From positions 372,001 to 436,000 of the forward strand of contig NZ_WUBI01000002.1 of NCBI RefSeq assembly GCF_009807035.1: a DNA stretch of 64,000 nt. Reading direction: 5' to 3'. The notes under the pieces were generated by a model that had not been told where the DNA came from, made no database searches, and saw only the letters and a list, made by a program, of their open reading frames with translations. The stretch is from Paenibacillus dendrobii. GTDB lineage: Bacteria; Bacillota; Bacilli; Paenibacillales; Paenibacillaceae. Positions within the stretch are counted from its first letter, which is position 1, and each line of letters opens with the position of its first letter. A program made the translations under genes and the position numbers. Below, one piece after another: positions 41,096-48,167 of the stretch.

Positions 41096-41884
41096 TCATC
41101 CAATAATCCAACCGATCCAATATGCGCAAGGAACCAGCAGCAGCTGAGCAAGTAATGTCCCCGCCATCCGGGACATCATCATGTGGCCGAACACACGATT
41201 CATGCGACCGAGACTGCTCTCCCCGCGTAACGTCTTATCTGATAATAATGCGATTCGGGGATCAATCAGCAACGTCAGTAAAATGGTCGCGAGTCCGTTG
41301 ATAAGTCCCGAAGAGGTGGAAGCCGTCAACCGAAAAGCCGGCCATAGATATGCCGCATACAACGCAGATAGAACGCCTACGGTATAAATGGCGGTAACCG
41401 CCATATTAAGCACCATCAACCTTTTAGGCAATGGACCATCAAACAATTTTTTCATCATGCCAAGGGTCGGTCGTTTGAAGTATGTCATACCGTTTTTCCA
41501 CTTGGAGACGGACATTAGATTTCGAGCCATTTTGGGAAACGATCCGGCTGCTTCCAGATGTACCACCATCCTGGAGCATAATCTAACGACACTCGGGAAC
41601 AGAAACATGGCGAGCAACGTGCCGCCGGTTGCGGCAGCGATAATGCCGTGAAGTCTCGGTTCGAGACGAAAGGAATCCGTTCTCAAAGCCTGGTCAACCA
41701 TATTTCCAACCATCGGTCCTTGGGCAATATTAGAAGTCCGCGACACCAGAACAAGAAGTCCTGACAGCGACAAGGCCAGCGTTATTCGACGGCTGCGGAG
41801 TCCTCCCAAGCGTAAAGCGTAAGATAGGCTGTCTACCGTATGGATGACCAAGGTAAACATCAGGATCATCATTAGCTGAATCAT
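41096..41884 (-). CDS. amj: Lipid II flippase Amj
   Basis: Amj is an alternative to MurJ for moving lipid II across the membrane. The 262-residue polytopic protein has the family features VIHTVDSLSYALRLGGLRSRRI at the N-terminus, LVSRTSNIAQGPMVGNMVDQAL near residue 50, and a helix-rich remainder with LINGLATILLTLLIDPRIALLSDK. Length is close to the roughly 270 residues of B. subtilis Amj (YdaH). In B. subtilis, amj is induced by envelope stress through sigma-M; no convincing sigma-M promoter was seen, but TATAAT lies at 41925-41920. AAAGGAG precedes the ATG. Confidence 0.87.
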   Translation of the reverse strand: MIQLMMILMFTLVIHTVDSLSYALRLGGLRSRRITLALSLSGLLVLVSRTSNIAQGPMVGNMVDQALRTDSFRLEPRLHGIIAAATGGTLLAMFLFPSVVRLCSRMVVHLEAAGSFPKMARNLMSVSKWKNGMTYFKRPTLGMMKKLFDGPLPKRLMVLNMAVTAIYTVGVLSALYAAYLWPAFRLTASTSSGLINGLATILLTLLIDPRIALLSDKTLRGESSLGRMNRVFGHMMMSRMAGTLLAQLLLVPCAYWIGWIIG

Positions 41885-42014
41885 TTTGAAAGTCTCCTTT
41901 TTGTTTTGGATATTTTCCCATTATAAACCAATCGTTAGAAATTTCTAGCGTTTGATTCCTCATAGCCGGGGTAATATAGGGTTACAAACCATTACCATTC
42001 AGGAGGAATTCAAT

Positions 42015-42452
42015 ATGCCTTGGAATAAAAGCGACTATCCTGTTTCCATGAAAAATTTGGACGCCAGAATAAGGAACAAAGCCATTGATATAGCAAATGC
42101 GCTGCTGGATGAAGGTTATGAGGAAGGCCGCGCCATTGCCATTGCGACAGCCCAGGCCGAAAAGTGGAATGAAGACCATCCGGCCGGCCACGATAGATCT
42201 GGGTTGCCTCATGATTCCGACCACCGGGATTCGAAATCAGGTCCGTCAGGTTCTAGCTCCCACGGGAATCTGCACATTGTCTCCGCAGATGAAGGCTGGG
42301 CTTTGAAGGAAGAAGGTCGCGATAAACCACTGTCTACCTTTGATACCAAAAAAGAAGCACTGCATGAGGCCAAAAAGACAGCATCGGAGTTCGGTGTAAA
42401 CACGATCATTCACGGCGAAGACGGGCGAATCCAGACAACCAAGAGCTCCTAA
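42015..42452 (+). CDS. ChaB-like/DUF2188 two-part protein
   Basis: This 145-residue soluble protein has two parts. Residues 1-50 (NKSDYPVSMKNLDARIRNKAIDIANALLDEGYEEGRAIAIATAQAEKW) resemble the ChaB-like helical unit. After a Ser/Gly/His linker, residues about 92-145 (GWALKEEGRDKPLSTFDTKKEALHEAKKTASEFGVNTIIHGEDGRI) match DUF2188. Both are small stress-associated modules without a known reaction. AGGAGGAATT precedes ATG 42015; an earlier start at 41952 lacks a site. A palindrome, CGTTAGAAATTTCTAGCG (41933-41950), lies in the promoter gap shared with amj. Confidence 0.72.
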   Translation: MPWNKSDYPVSMKNLDARIRNKAIDIANALLDEGYEEGRAIAIATAQAEKWNEDHPAGHDRSGLPHDSDHRDSKSGPSGSSSHGNLHIVSADEGWALKEEGRDKPLSTFDTKKEALHEAKKTASEFGVNTIIHGEDGRIQTTKSS

Positions 42453-42465
42453 AGCTAATCTGCAC

Positions 42466-42502
42466 AAAAAAACCGCCTGATTCCTATATAGAATCAGGCG
42501 GT
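42466..42502 (-). terminator. Terminator of the yitT-family gene
   Basis: On the minus strand AACCGCCTGATTC pairs with GAATCAGGCGGTT and leads into T7. It lies 6 nt after the stop and may also serve the plus-strand gene. Confidence 0.9.
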
Positions 42503-42508
42503 TATCTG

Positions 42509-43201
42509 TTAATGAGCACTCCGTACCGCATGAACGGTCTTGGAGGCGACTTTCTGGGATTGAGTTGGTTCGGGTACTGCGGTAACGTTCGCTTTTCCCT
42601 TACGGAATGTTAATGTCAATGTAATAGTCTGCCCGGCAATGCCAACCGCCAGAATCGTAAACAACGTTTCTTTCAGCGGCAGGTAGAACAGAGACAGCAG
42701 CAGTACGGCAGCATCCATGAGAATAAATACGGTACCTACCTTCAGTCCGCTCCAGCGGCTAATGAGCAGCGATAAAATATCATCTCCGCCGGTAGCTCCC
42801 CCAAATCGGAGAACCAGTCCTGTGGCAAACCCTGTGACCAGTCCGGACAACAGCGCCGCCAGCAGCAGATTATTGTGCAGGTCAATGACCAGCACGGAAT
42901 AACGTTCAAGCAATTCGTAAAAAATAGAAAACGAAAAGGTCGCGAGCAGTGTATTCATCACAAAAGTACGGCCTTTCAAAAACATGGCGATCAGAATAAC
43001 CGGTATGTCCAGAATCAACATGCTCAGCGCCGGGTTGAACCCCAGTACATACTTCGCGAGCAAAGACAAGCCTACGAATCCGCCCTCCGATAAATGATTT
43101 TGAAAATTGATGTGATAATACGCGAATGCCAGCAAAAATGTTCCGAACAGCATCATAACGATTGGTGCAATTTTAGAAATAAAATGGTCTTTCTTTCTCA
43201 T
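42509..43201 (-). CDS. YitT/YczE-family membrane protein
   Basis: This 230-residue protein has five to six membrane helices. The family signatures are NHLSEGGFVGLSLLAKYVLG, the loop GFATGLVLRFGGATGGDDILSLLISRW near residue 125, and helices rich in Leu and Phe. It lacks the soluble DUF2179 domain that many YitT proteins carry after the membrane part. The transport substrate of the family is unknown. AGAGGGAACC precedes the ATG. Its most notable feature is the leader: a promoter about 265 nt upstream and a highly structured 5' untranslated region, suggesting RNA-level control. Confidence 0.8.
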   Translation of the reverse strand: MRKKDHFISKIAPIVMMLFGTFLLAFAYYHINFQNHLSEGGFVGLSLLAKYVLGFNPALSMLILDIPVILIAMFLKGRTFVMNTLLATFSFSIFYELLERYSVLVIDLHNNLLLAALLSGLVTGFATGLVLRFGGATGGDDILSLLISRWSGLKVGTVFILMDAAVLLLSLFYLPLKETLFTILAVGIAGQTITLTLTFRKGKANVTAVPEPTQSQKVASKTVHAVRSAH

Positions 43202-43465
43202 ACAGGTTCCCTCTCATCAAAGTAGGTTAGTCAGGGATGTGACAAACCACTGTGAAAAGGCAGAAACCTGCAAAACCGAGTCCTTCGCATCTTGGGCTTC
43301 CTTCTTTCGCAGAGTTTGTCTAACGTCCGTTAGTGTCATGGTGACTGTACTCTACGAAAGGGAGCTAAGTGTAAGAGAGATCATAACGTTTCCAAATCGT
43401 CCTTTGGGGATTGTTCCTTCGGGGACACATGGTATCCTGATCCTTTCTTTGTTTGTTTAGTTTCT
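43202..43465 (-). ncRNA. Unclassified structured leader RNA before the yitT-family gene
   Basis: The minus-strand transcript can form a clear three-way junction. CTTTCGTAGAGT (43360-43349) pairs with ACTCTGCGAAAG (43315-43304), enclosing a GTCA...TGAC hairpin (43345-43335) and a CTAAC...GTTAG hairpin (43333-43320). A second domain is closed by GATCA/TGATC (43442-43438 with 43383-43379). It holds a GGATAC...GTGTCC hairpin and a competing GTCC/GGAC pairing. A further GCAG...CTGC hairpin follows near the 3' end. I compared it from memory with T-box, SAM, lysine, Mg, c-di-AMP, c-di-GMP and cobalamin classes and found no match. No T-run terminator is evident. Confidence 0.55.
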
Positions 43466-43471
43466 TCTTAT

Positions 43472-43500
43472 ATTATAACACATTCCTCATGAGTGCTAAA
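43472..43500 (-). promoter_or_regulatory. Promoter of the yitT-family leader
   Basis: On the minus strand TATAAT (43477-43472) is an ideal -10 box with a weak -35 (TTTAGC, 43500-43495) at 17 bp. It would start the long leader near 43465. Confidence 0.55.
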
Positions 43501-43631
43501 CAGGTTGCTTGACGAAAAGGGCAAAGAACCAAGATTTACATAGCAAAAAACATGAAAACTACTTATCCAGCAGCGCTTTTGTGAAGCCTATCATTGCCAA
43601 ATCCCAGCGTTCACATATTGTATATCTTTAA

Positions 43632-43674
43632 TGTGACGAGAATCACAATTACGATATCACCCGTTTCCTATACT
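43632..43674 (+). promoter_or_regulatory. hmp promoter with Fnr box at -41.5
   Basis: TGTGACGAGAATCACA (43632-43647) is a perfect Fnr dyad. TATACT (43669-43674) predicts a start near 43681, placing the dyad centre at exactly -41.5. No -35 box is present. I saw no other element in 43501-43631. Confidence 0.83.
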
Positions 43675-43726
43675 GAAATAGGAAGCGAAAGCATCCCGAA
43701 AATTAGCCAAGGAAAGAGGAATTCGT

Positions 43727-44926
43727 ATGCTTACACAAGAAACCATTGACATTATTAAATCGACAGTTCCTGTTCTTGAAGTTCACGGAAAAGACATTAC
43801 AACCGCTTTTTACAACATGATGTTCGAGAATCATCCCGAACTGCTTAATATATTCAACCACGCCAACCAAAGAGAAGGCAAACAGCCGCAGGCGCTTGCG
43901 AACGCCGTGTATGCGGCTGCCGCCCATATCGATCATCTGGAGGACATTTTGCCGGTCGTGAAGCAGATCGGCCAAAAGCACCGGGCGCTGAACATTCTGC
44001 CTGAGCATTATCCGATCGTCGGCGAAAACCTGCTGGCCGCCATCAAAAAGGTGCTTGGCGATGCAGCCACTCCTGAAATTCTGGATGCATGGGCCAAAGC
44101 TTACGGCGTCATTGCCGATGCCTTCATCGGCGTCGAAGCCGAAATGTACCGGGAAACCGAGGAGGCTCCCGGCGGCTGGCGCGGATTCCGTCCATTCGTG
44201 GTGGACCGCAAGATCAAAGAGAGCGACGTTATCACTTCGTTTTATTTGAAGCCTCAGGATGGAGGCGCGATTGCCAGCTATCTCCCAGGGCAATATATTA
44301 CCGTAAGAGTAAAACCGGAAGGCGAAACTTATACTCATATTCGTCATTACAGCTTGTCCGCGGCCCCAGGGCAGGATTACTACCGGATTTCCGTCAAGCG
44401 TGAAGATGAGACTCCCGGCAAACCTGCAGGCGTCGTCTCCACCTATTTGCATGACGCCGTCAATGAAGGTGACGTGCTTGAAATCAGTGCGCCTGCCGGA
44501 TCGTTTACGCTGGATACAAAGACCGACATTCCACTGGTTCTCATCAGCGGCGGCGTCGGCCTGACTCCGATGATCAGCATGCTGGAAACCGCGCTGAAAG
44601 AGCAGCCTGAGCGTGAGATAACTTACATTCATGCTGCCATCAACGAAGGATTTCATGCGATGAGAGAGCATGTGGAGCAGCTCGATGCCGCGCATGACCA
44701 GCTCAAATCGTATGTATGCTACGAAAAGCCGCTTGGTCAATGCACCTGCCACAAAACCGGCTACATCGATCTTCCTTGGCTGCAAGAGGTCACCTCCAAG
44801 GAATCGGACTTTTACTTCTGCGGTCCGGTGCCGTTCATGAGCGCCGTATATCAGGCTTTGCAGGCATGGGGCGTACCCGCTGAGCGGATCCACTATGAGT
44901 TTTTTGGCCCTGCGGGAAGCTTGTAA
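43727..44926 (+). CDS. hmp: Flavohaemoglobin (nitric oxide dioxygenase)
   Basis: Hmp detoxifies nitric oxide, oxidising it to nitrate with oxygen, or reducing it slowly without. The 399-residue protein has a globin domain (1-145) with Tyr at the B10 position in TAFYNMMF, proximal His in IGQKHRALNI, and Tyr/Glu nearby. An FAD domain follows (about 150-260: RHYSLSAAPG), then an NAD domain (about 265-399: LISGGVGLTPMISML, YFCGPVPFM). Start and length match B. subtilis Hmp. AGAGGAATTC precedes the ATG. The class II Fnr site suggests anaerobic expression, useful when the NirBD pathway is active and NO appears. Confidence 0.96.
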   Translation: MLTQETIDIIKSTVPVLEVHGKDITTAFYNMMFENHPELLNIFNHANQREGKQPQALANAVYAAAAHIDHLEDILPVVKQIGQKHRALNILPEHYPIVGENLLAAIKKVLGDAATPEILDAWAKAYGVIADAFIGVEAEMYRETEEAPGGWRGFRPFVVDRKIKESDVITSFYLKPQDGGAIASYLPGQYITVRVKPEGETYTHIRHYSLSAAPGQDYYRISVKREDETPGKPAGVVSTYLHDAVNEGDVLEISAPAGSFTLDTKTDIPLVLISGGVGLTPMISMLETALKEQPEREITYIHAAINEGFHAMREHVEQLDAAHDQLKSYVCYEKPLGQCTCHKTGYIDLPWLQEVTSKESDFYFCGPVPFMSAVYQALQAWGVPAERIHYEFFGPAGSL

Positions 44927-45001
44927 AACAAACTGCATGAAGCGAAAGGTTTTTCTTGCATAACGGTCGGTTTTCATAAGGCCTAACCTTTCTGATATCT
45001 T

Positions 45002-45043
45002 AAAAGGGATATTCGTCCTTAGACTGGACGAATATCCCTTTTT
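45002..45043. terminator. Bidirectional terminator after hmp
   Basis: AAAAGGGATATTCGTCC pairs with GGACGAATATCCCTTTTT. It lies between convergent genes. Confidence 0.92.
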
Positions 45044-45058
45044 CTGTAAAACAAGCAG

Positions 45059-45427
45059 CTATTTTCCCCATTTCAAAAACATAGCGAGCTTACAGCACGC
45101 ATCGTGTTGAACTTTGGGATCCACTGTTATGCCAATCCCGCTGGGAGAATACTCAGATTGGATCGTTGCCGTGGTGCTGATCGACTTCATTAAACGGTCT
45201 ACCTCCTGCTTATTGCCGGCTTGGGCGGCTGTCATCACCTGCACTGCAAACGAATGCTCTGACAGCTTGCTGAGAATGCGGTAGCCCTCTTCCATCAGCT
45301 TGTAGTAGCCTTCTATCGATTGATTTAAGGTATCGGTTTTCACCTGCGGGTACTCACGGAGCCACGAATGCGTATTGGAATATGCGTTAGGTATCATGTA
45401 ATAGCCGTAATATGGGGGGTAACTCAT
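45059..45427 (-). CDS. Small Tyr-rich hypothetical protein
   Basis: This 122-residue protein begins with an aromatic stretch (SYPPYYGYYMIPNAYSN), then a helical domain with GYYKLMEEGYRILSKLSEHSFAVQVMTAAQAGNKQEVDRLMKSI. A CC pair occurs near the C-terminus. The Tyr/Pro-rich start resembles spore-coat or surface proteins of Bacillaceae, but I cannot name a family, and a sporulation role is speculation. AAAGGAG lies before ATG 45427. It is monocistronic. Its stop is 15 bp from the terminator shared with hmp. Confidence 0.68.
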   Translation of the reverse strand: MSYPPYYGYYMIPNAYSNTHSWLREYPQVKTDTLNQSIEGYYKLMEEGYRILSKLSEHSFAVQVMTAAQAGNKQEVDRLMKSISTTATIQSEYSPSGIGITVDPKVQHDACCKLAMFLKWGK

Positions 45428-45518
45428 CAGAGTTATCTCCTTTCTCAGTGTACAGATAACCCATTATATGTGCCGGTATGGGCTTTTGTGAGATCATCCC
45501 CATTGAACACGAGACATG

Positions 45519-45567
45519 AAAAAAAAACAGCCCCGTCTCGAGTACCTAGTATGGCTCGGCAGGGCTG
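45519..45567 (-). terminator. Terminator of the Crp-VOC operon
   Basis: On the minus strand AGCCCTGCCGAG and CTCGAGACGGGGCT form a hairpin with internal mismatches, followed by a T-run of eight or more. Confidence 0.82.
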
Positions 45568-45612
45568 GTATTTTATCATCTGTTGGATTCAGTTGTCATC
45601 GTCTTGCGGGCA

Positions 45613-45999
45613 TTAGGCTTCGCAGGCCAACTCGACCTTGATTCGGTCCGGATCTTCAAAAAACACCGCATAGTGTCCCGGTCCGCCGGCATATGGATAT
45701 TCGTCTCCATAGAGGATGGGTACTCCTTTATCCTTGAGGGTGCTGACCATCTCATCGATCTGGCTGCGGGACTCCGCATGAAAAGCCAAATGATTAAGCC
45801 CCGTTGCTTTTCGATGATATACCTTATCCATAAAACGCTCTTCCGTCTGGACGAATACCAGATAGGTCTTGCCCTGCTTGAAGCTGAAGCCCTCTTCCCA
45901 TTCCTGGAAAATGCCATACCCCAGACCGGTCAGGAACCATTCCCAAAATTCCCGGCTGCGCTTAATATCCGATACATTGATTTCCACATGATGCAGCAA
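45613..45999 (-). CDS. VOC (glyoxalase/dioxygenase fold) family protein
   Basis: This 128-residue protein of the vicinal oxygen chelate superfamily has two beta-alpha-beta-beta-beta units. Candidate metal ligands are His4 in LHHVEINVSD, His in LNHLAFHAES, and Glu in IKVELACE near the C-terminus. Members include glyoxalases, fosfomycin-modifying enzymes and dioxygenases; the substrate here cannot be assigned. Translation starts with TTG at 45999, one base after the stop of the Crp-family gene, with GAGGGGG upstream. The two genes are therefore translationally linked, and the regulator probably controls or serves the same response. Confidence 0.83.
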   Translation of the reverse strand: MLHHVEINVSDIKRSREFWEWFLTGLGYGIFQEWEEGFSFKQGKTYLVFVQTEERFMDKVYHRKATGLNHLAFHAESRSQIDEMVSTLKDKGVPILYGDEYPYAGGPGHYAVFFEDPDRIKVELACEA

Positions 46000-46000
46000 T

Positions 46001-46498
46001 CTAATGCCCCCTCAGCAAACGATTAATGGTCTCGCGACGTACGCCGATCAATTGACCGATTTCCTCTTGCGTCAGCAACTCGGTAAAATGAACGCCATGA
46101 GAATAATCATCCAGCCATTCCGACAAAAGCTCCAGCCGCTCCGCCGGTGTACCTACCGTCAAATGATCCAGCCGTTTCTGCATGAATCGAACCTTTTCCT
46201 GAAGCAGCAGCGCGATCTCCAATGCCTTCCCCGGACTCTCGCGAACCTCGCGATACCATTCCTCGGCAGGAATTCTTTCCACTTCGCTGCGCATGAGGGC
46301 TATTGCCGTCCCATGGGTTTCCTTCGGGGTAATCAACGAATGATGAGGCACGGTTTCCCCAGGATACAATATATTAAAAAGCACTACGTTTCCGTTTTCA
46401 TGAAGACGGGTGACTTTAAAAAGTCCGCTCTTGATGTGATACAAATATTCTCCGCTGTCCCCCTGGTGGAACAATATTTCTCCTTTATGTAAAATCAT
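46001..46498 (-). CDS. Crp/Fnr-family transcriptional regulator (short)
   Basis: This 165-residue regulator has a cyclic-nucleotide-type beta-roll (about 1-90, ILHKGEILFHQGDSGEYLYHIKSGLFKV). A helix and a C-terminal helix-turn-helix (LLTQEEIGQLIGVRRETINRLLRGH) follow. It is shorter than Fnr, ends right after the recognition helix without the usual wing, and has no cysteines, so it does not bind an iron-sulfur cluster. Start ATG 46498 lies downstream of a GGGGGAAG site; a TTG at 46516 is an alternative. It is cotranscribed with the VOC gene. Its ligand is unknown. Confidence 0.82.
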   Translation of the reverse strand: MILHKGEILFHQGDSGEYLYHIKSGLFKVTRLHENGNVVLFNILYPGETVPHHSLITPKETHGTAIALMRSEVERIPAEEWYREVRESPGKALEIALLLQEKVRFMQKRLDHLTVGTPAERLELLSEWLDDYSHGVHFTELLTQEEIGQLIGVRRETINRLLRGH

Positions 46499-46643
46499 AT
46501 CTTTATCTTCCCCCAATCCTTAGTCTTTCTTTTCTGGCTCAGGCTGCCACTGCTTCAACCATTATACCAGAAAGATCAAGCAACTTTTCCAGTGAATTGG
46601 TTCTTGCCATCAAGCATACTTTTGGCGTAACATGATTATAATT

Positions 46644-46657
46644 AGAACACACGTTCT
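46644..46657. promoter_or_regulatory. LexA (SOS) box upstream of 46691 gene
   Basis: AGAACACACGTTCT fits the Bacillus LexA consensus CGAACRNRYGTTCG in all but the outermost bases, including the RNRY centre. It lies 34 bp before the ATG. Confidence 0.75.
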
Positions 46658-46690
46658 TATTTCTGGTATCCAAGGAAGTGAAGTGCTCCG

Positions 46691-47083
46691 ATGAAAGCAT
46701 CATCCCTTCCCCCTGCCCCGGCCGAAGAAGACACCTTGCTCGTTAAAATCTATGTCCTGCACGTCATTCTGCTGGATGTTCTGGAACGGGATATCCGTAC
46801 CATGAATTCGCTTGCGCTCAAGCTGCCTGACGTTTATATCCGCGGCCTGTCCGGAGTCCAAAACAAAGCCATGCACCGGCTTGCAGCTATCCGCAAAGAC
46901 ATGCGTTCGCGCGGCATCCGCATATATGAAGAGAACCGGAGCACCCAGGGCGTGGAGACCCTTTATTTATGCCGGGGATATCAGCGGCGTTTCTTCATGC
47001 TCTGGTCCTATATCAAAGCGGAGACCGCTACCGAGCTTTGCACGTATTTGGGGATCGACCTGACTGCAGGTGATAGCCAATGA
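46691..47083 (+). CDS. Small SOS-associated protein of unknown function
   Basis: This 130-residue basic, mainly helical protein belongs to no family I recognise. It has a Pro/Ala-rich first 12 residues, a hydrophobic helix LVKIYVLHVILLDVLERDI (17-35), then RGLSGVQNKAMHRLAAIRKDMRSRGIRIYEE and YLCRGYQRRFFMLWSYIKAE. The dense Arg/Lys pattern in the middle could suit nucleic-acid contact, which is inference. GGAAGTG lies just before ATG 46691. The LexA box in its promoter is of the same type as the one before the Y-family polymerase at 56.1 kb, so it should be induced by DNA damage. Confidence 0.72.
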   Translation: MKASSLPPAPAEEDTLLVKIYVLHVILLDVLERDIRTMNSLALKLPDVYIRGLSGVQNKAMHRLAAIRKDMRSRGIRIYEENRSTQGVETLYLCRGYQRRFFMLWSYIKAETATELCTYLGIDLTAGDSQ

Positions 47084-47172
47084 AAAAGACTCCTTGATCC
47101 GCTGCCATGTATTCGCTGATCAGATTGGCCGGTTCTATATCGAAATCCATCAAAAACCGAAGACATACGCAC

Positions 47173-47214
47173 AAAAAGAGAAGCATTCCATGAATTACAT
47201 GGAATGCTTCTCTT
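47173..47214 (-). terminator. Terminator of the polysaccharide operon
   Basis: On the minus strand AAGAGAAGCATTCCATG pairs with CATGGAATGCTTCTCTT, followed by T5. It may also stop the plus-strand SOS gene. Confidence 0.92.
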
Positions 47215-47231
47215 CGCAATTTGTCCTGATG

Positions 47232-48152
47232 TCAATTTCTCATGCTGCTTTGCTTCCGCTTCGGATCTGCCGAAGCCATCTTTTCATGCCATGCTTCATA
47301 ATGATGTACCGCCAGACCTGCAAAGGAAGAATAGGAATCGCTGAGACGGTATACGTTCTTCATCTCCTCCTCCATGACAGGAAGCGGTTTGCCGAAGAAG
47401 CTTACATGCGATCCTTCTTCCGTATCGCCCAGTTCCATACCGATCCATACGGATTTCCCGAGCTCATCGGCCTCACTCAGCATTCCCTTAGACAAGTCCA
47501 CCATTTTCTCTCCGCTGTCACGGTAGGACATGACGGCCAAGGCATCAAACCTGCCCAGCATCCATCGGCTCAGATTTCCGCTGCTGTCTGCCGCTTCCAC
47601 CTTACCCAGCCAAAACGGAACTGCGGCACTCATATACAGCCCGCCTCTTCGCCCCATATCCGTCCACTTCTCCATATTGCGGCTCCACTCGCTTACCACG
47701 CTGCTCTGTTCACGTTCCCAGCGTCTGAGCTGATACGGCTCCACATCAAGCTGAATGCCGGCAAAACGTTCCTCAGGCGAAGCCTTGTCATTATAATCGA
47801 GAACCCATTCGATAAAACCATCCGCTTCCTTCTGCTGTTCCTGATACGCCCATTGCGGCCGGCCATCCAGGGCATGCACCGAAATATCCTCCTGCTGAGC
47901 AGCGGCGATGAAATGCCTGTACTGATCTGCTTCCACATTTTTTTGAATCTGAAGGAAAATGACATCGACTCCCTGCTCCTTGCAGAAGGCCAGAATCTTC
48001 CCCGGATTTTCAATCAATGAGGCATCCCACAGCCAGGTAGCTTTATGTTCTTCCATAGAAGAAGATTTGAAAAGGAAGGGCAGGAGCAGCAAGCAGCAGA
48101 CGACCAGGACCATGCGAGGCTTCGCTTTTGCTTTTGCCAGTAAGTCTCCCAT
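47232..48152 (-). CDS. Secreted or anchored TIM-barrel-like protein (paralogue B)
   Basis: This 306-residue protein has an N-terminal membrane segment (about 14-28, VLVVCCLLLLPFLF), which acts as a signal anchor or uncleaved signal. The outer domain shares the ordered motifs of the protein at 20705-21592: ATWLWD, VIFLQIQ, VHALDGRPQW, GIQLDVEPY, AAVPFWLG and VMSYRDS, with similar spacing. It is the last gene of the polysaccharide operon, 15 bp after the nucleotide-sugar dehydrogenase. A role in trimming or binding the exported polymer fits the location. The acidic D-V-E-P after a strand is the best active-site candidate. AGGAGGAGG precedes the ATG. Confidence 0.7.
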   Translation of the reverse strand: MGDLLAKAKAKPRMVLVVCCLLLLPFLFKSSSMEEHKATWLWDASLIENPGKILAFCKEQGVDVIFLQIQKNVEADQYRHFIAAAQQEDISVHALDGRPQWAYQEQQKEADGFIEWVLDYNDKASPEERFAGIQLDVEPYQLRRWEREQSSVVSEWSRNMEKWTDMGRRGGLYMSAAVPFWLGKVEAADSSGNLSRWMLGRFDALAVMSYRDSGEKMVDLSKGMLSEADELGKSVWIGMELGDTEEGSHVSFFGKPLPVMEEEMKNVYRLSDSYSSFAGLAVHHYEAWHEKMASADPKRKQSSMRN

Positions 48153-48167
48153 CCTCCTCCTCCTTTT

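Noticed and set aside
43239..43460. 73-codon frame on the plus strand opposite the yitT leader
   Set aside because: No ribosome site or recognisable motif was seen, and the region is better explained as a structured leader on the minus strand.
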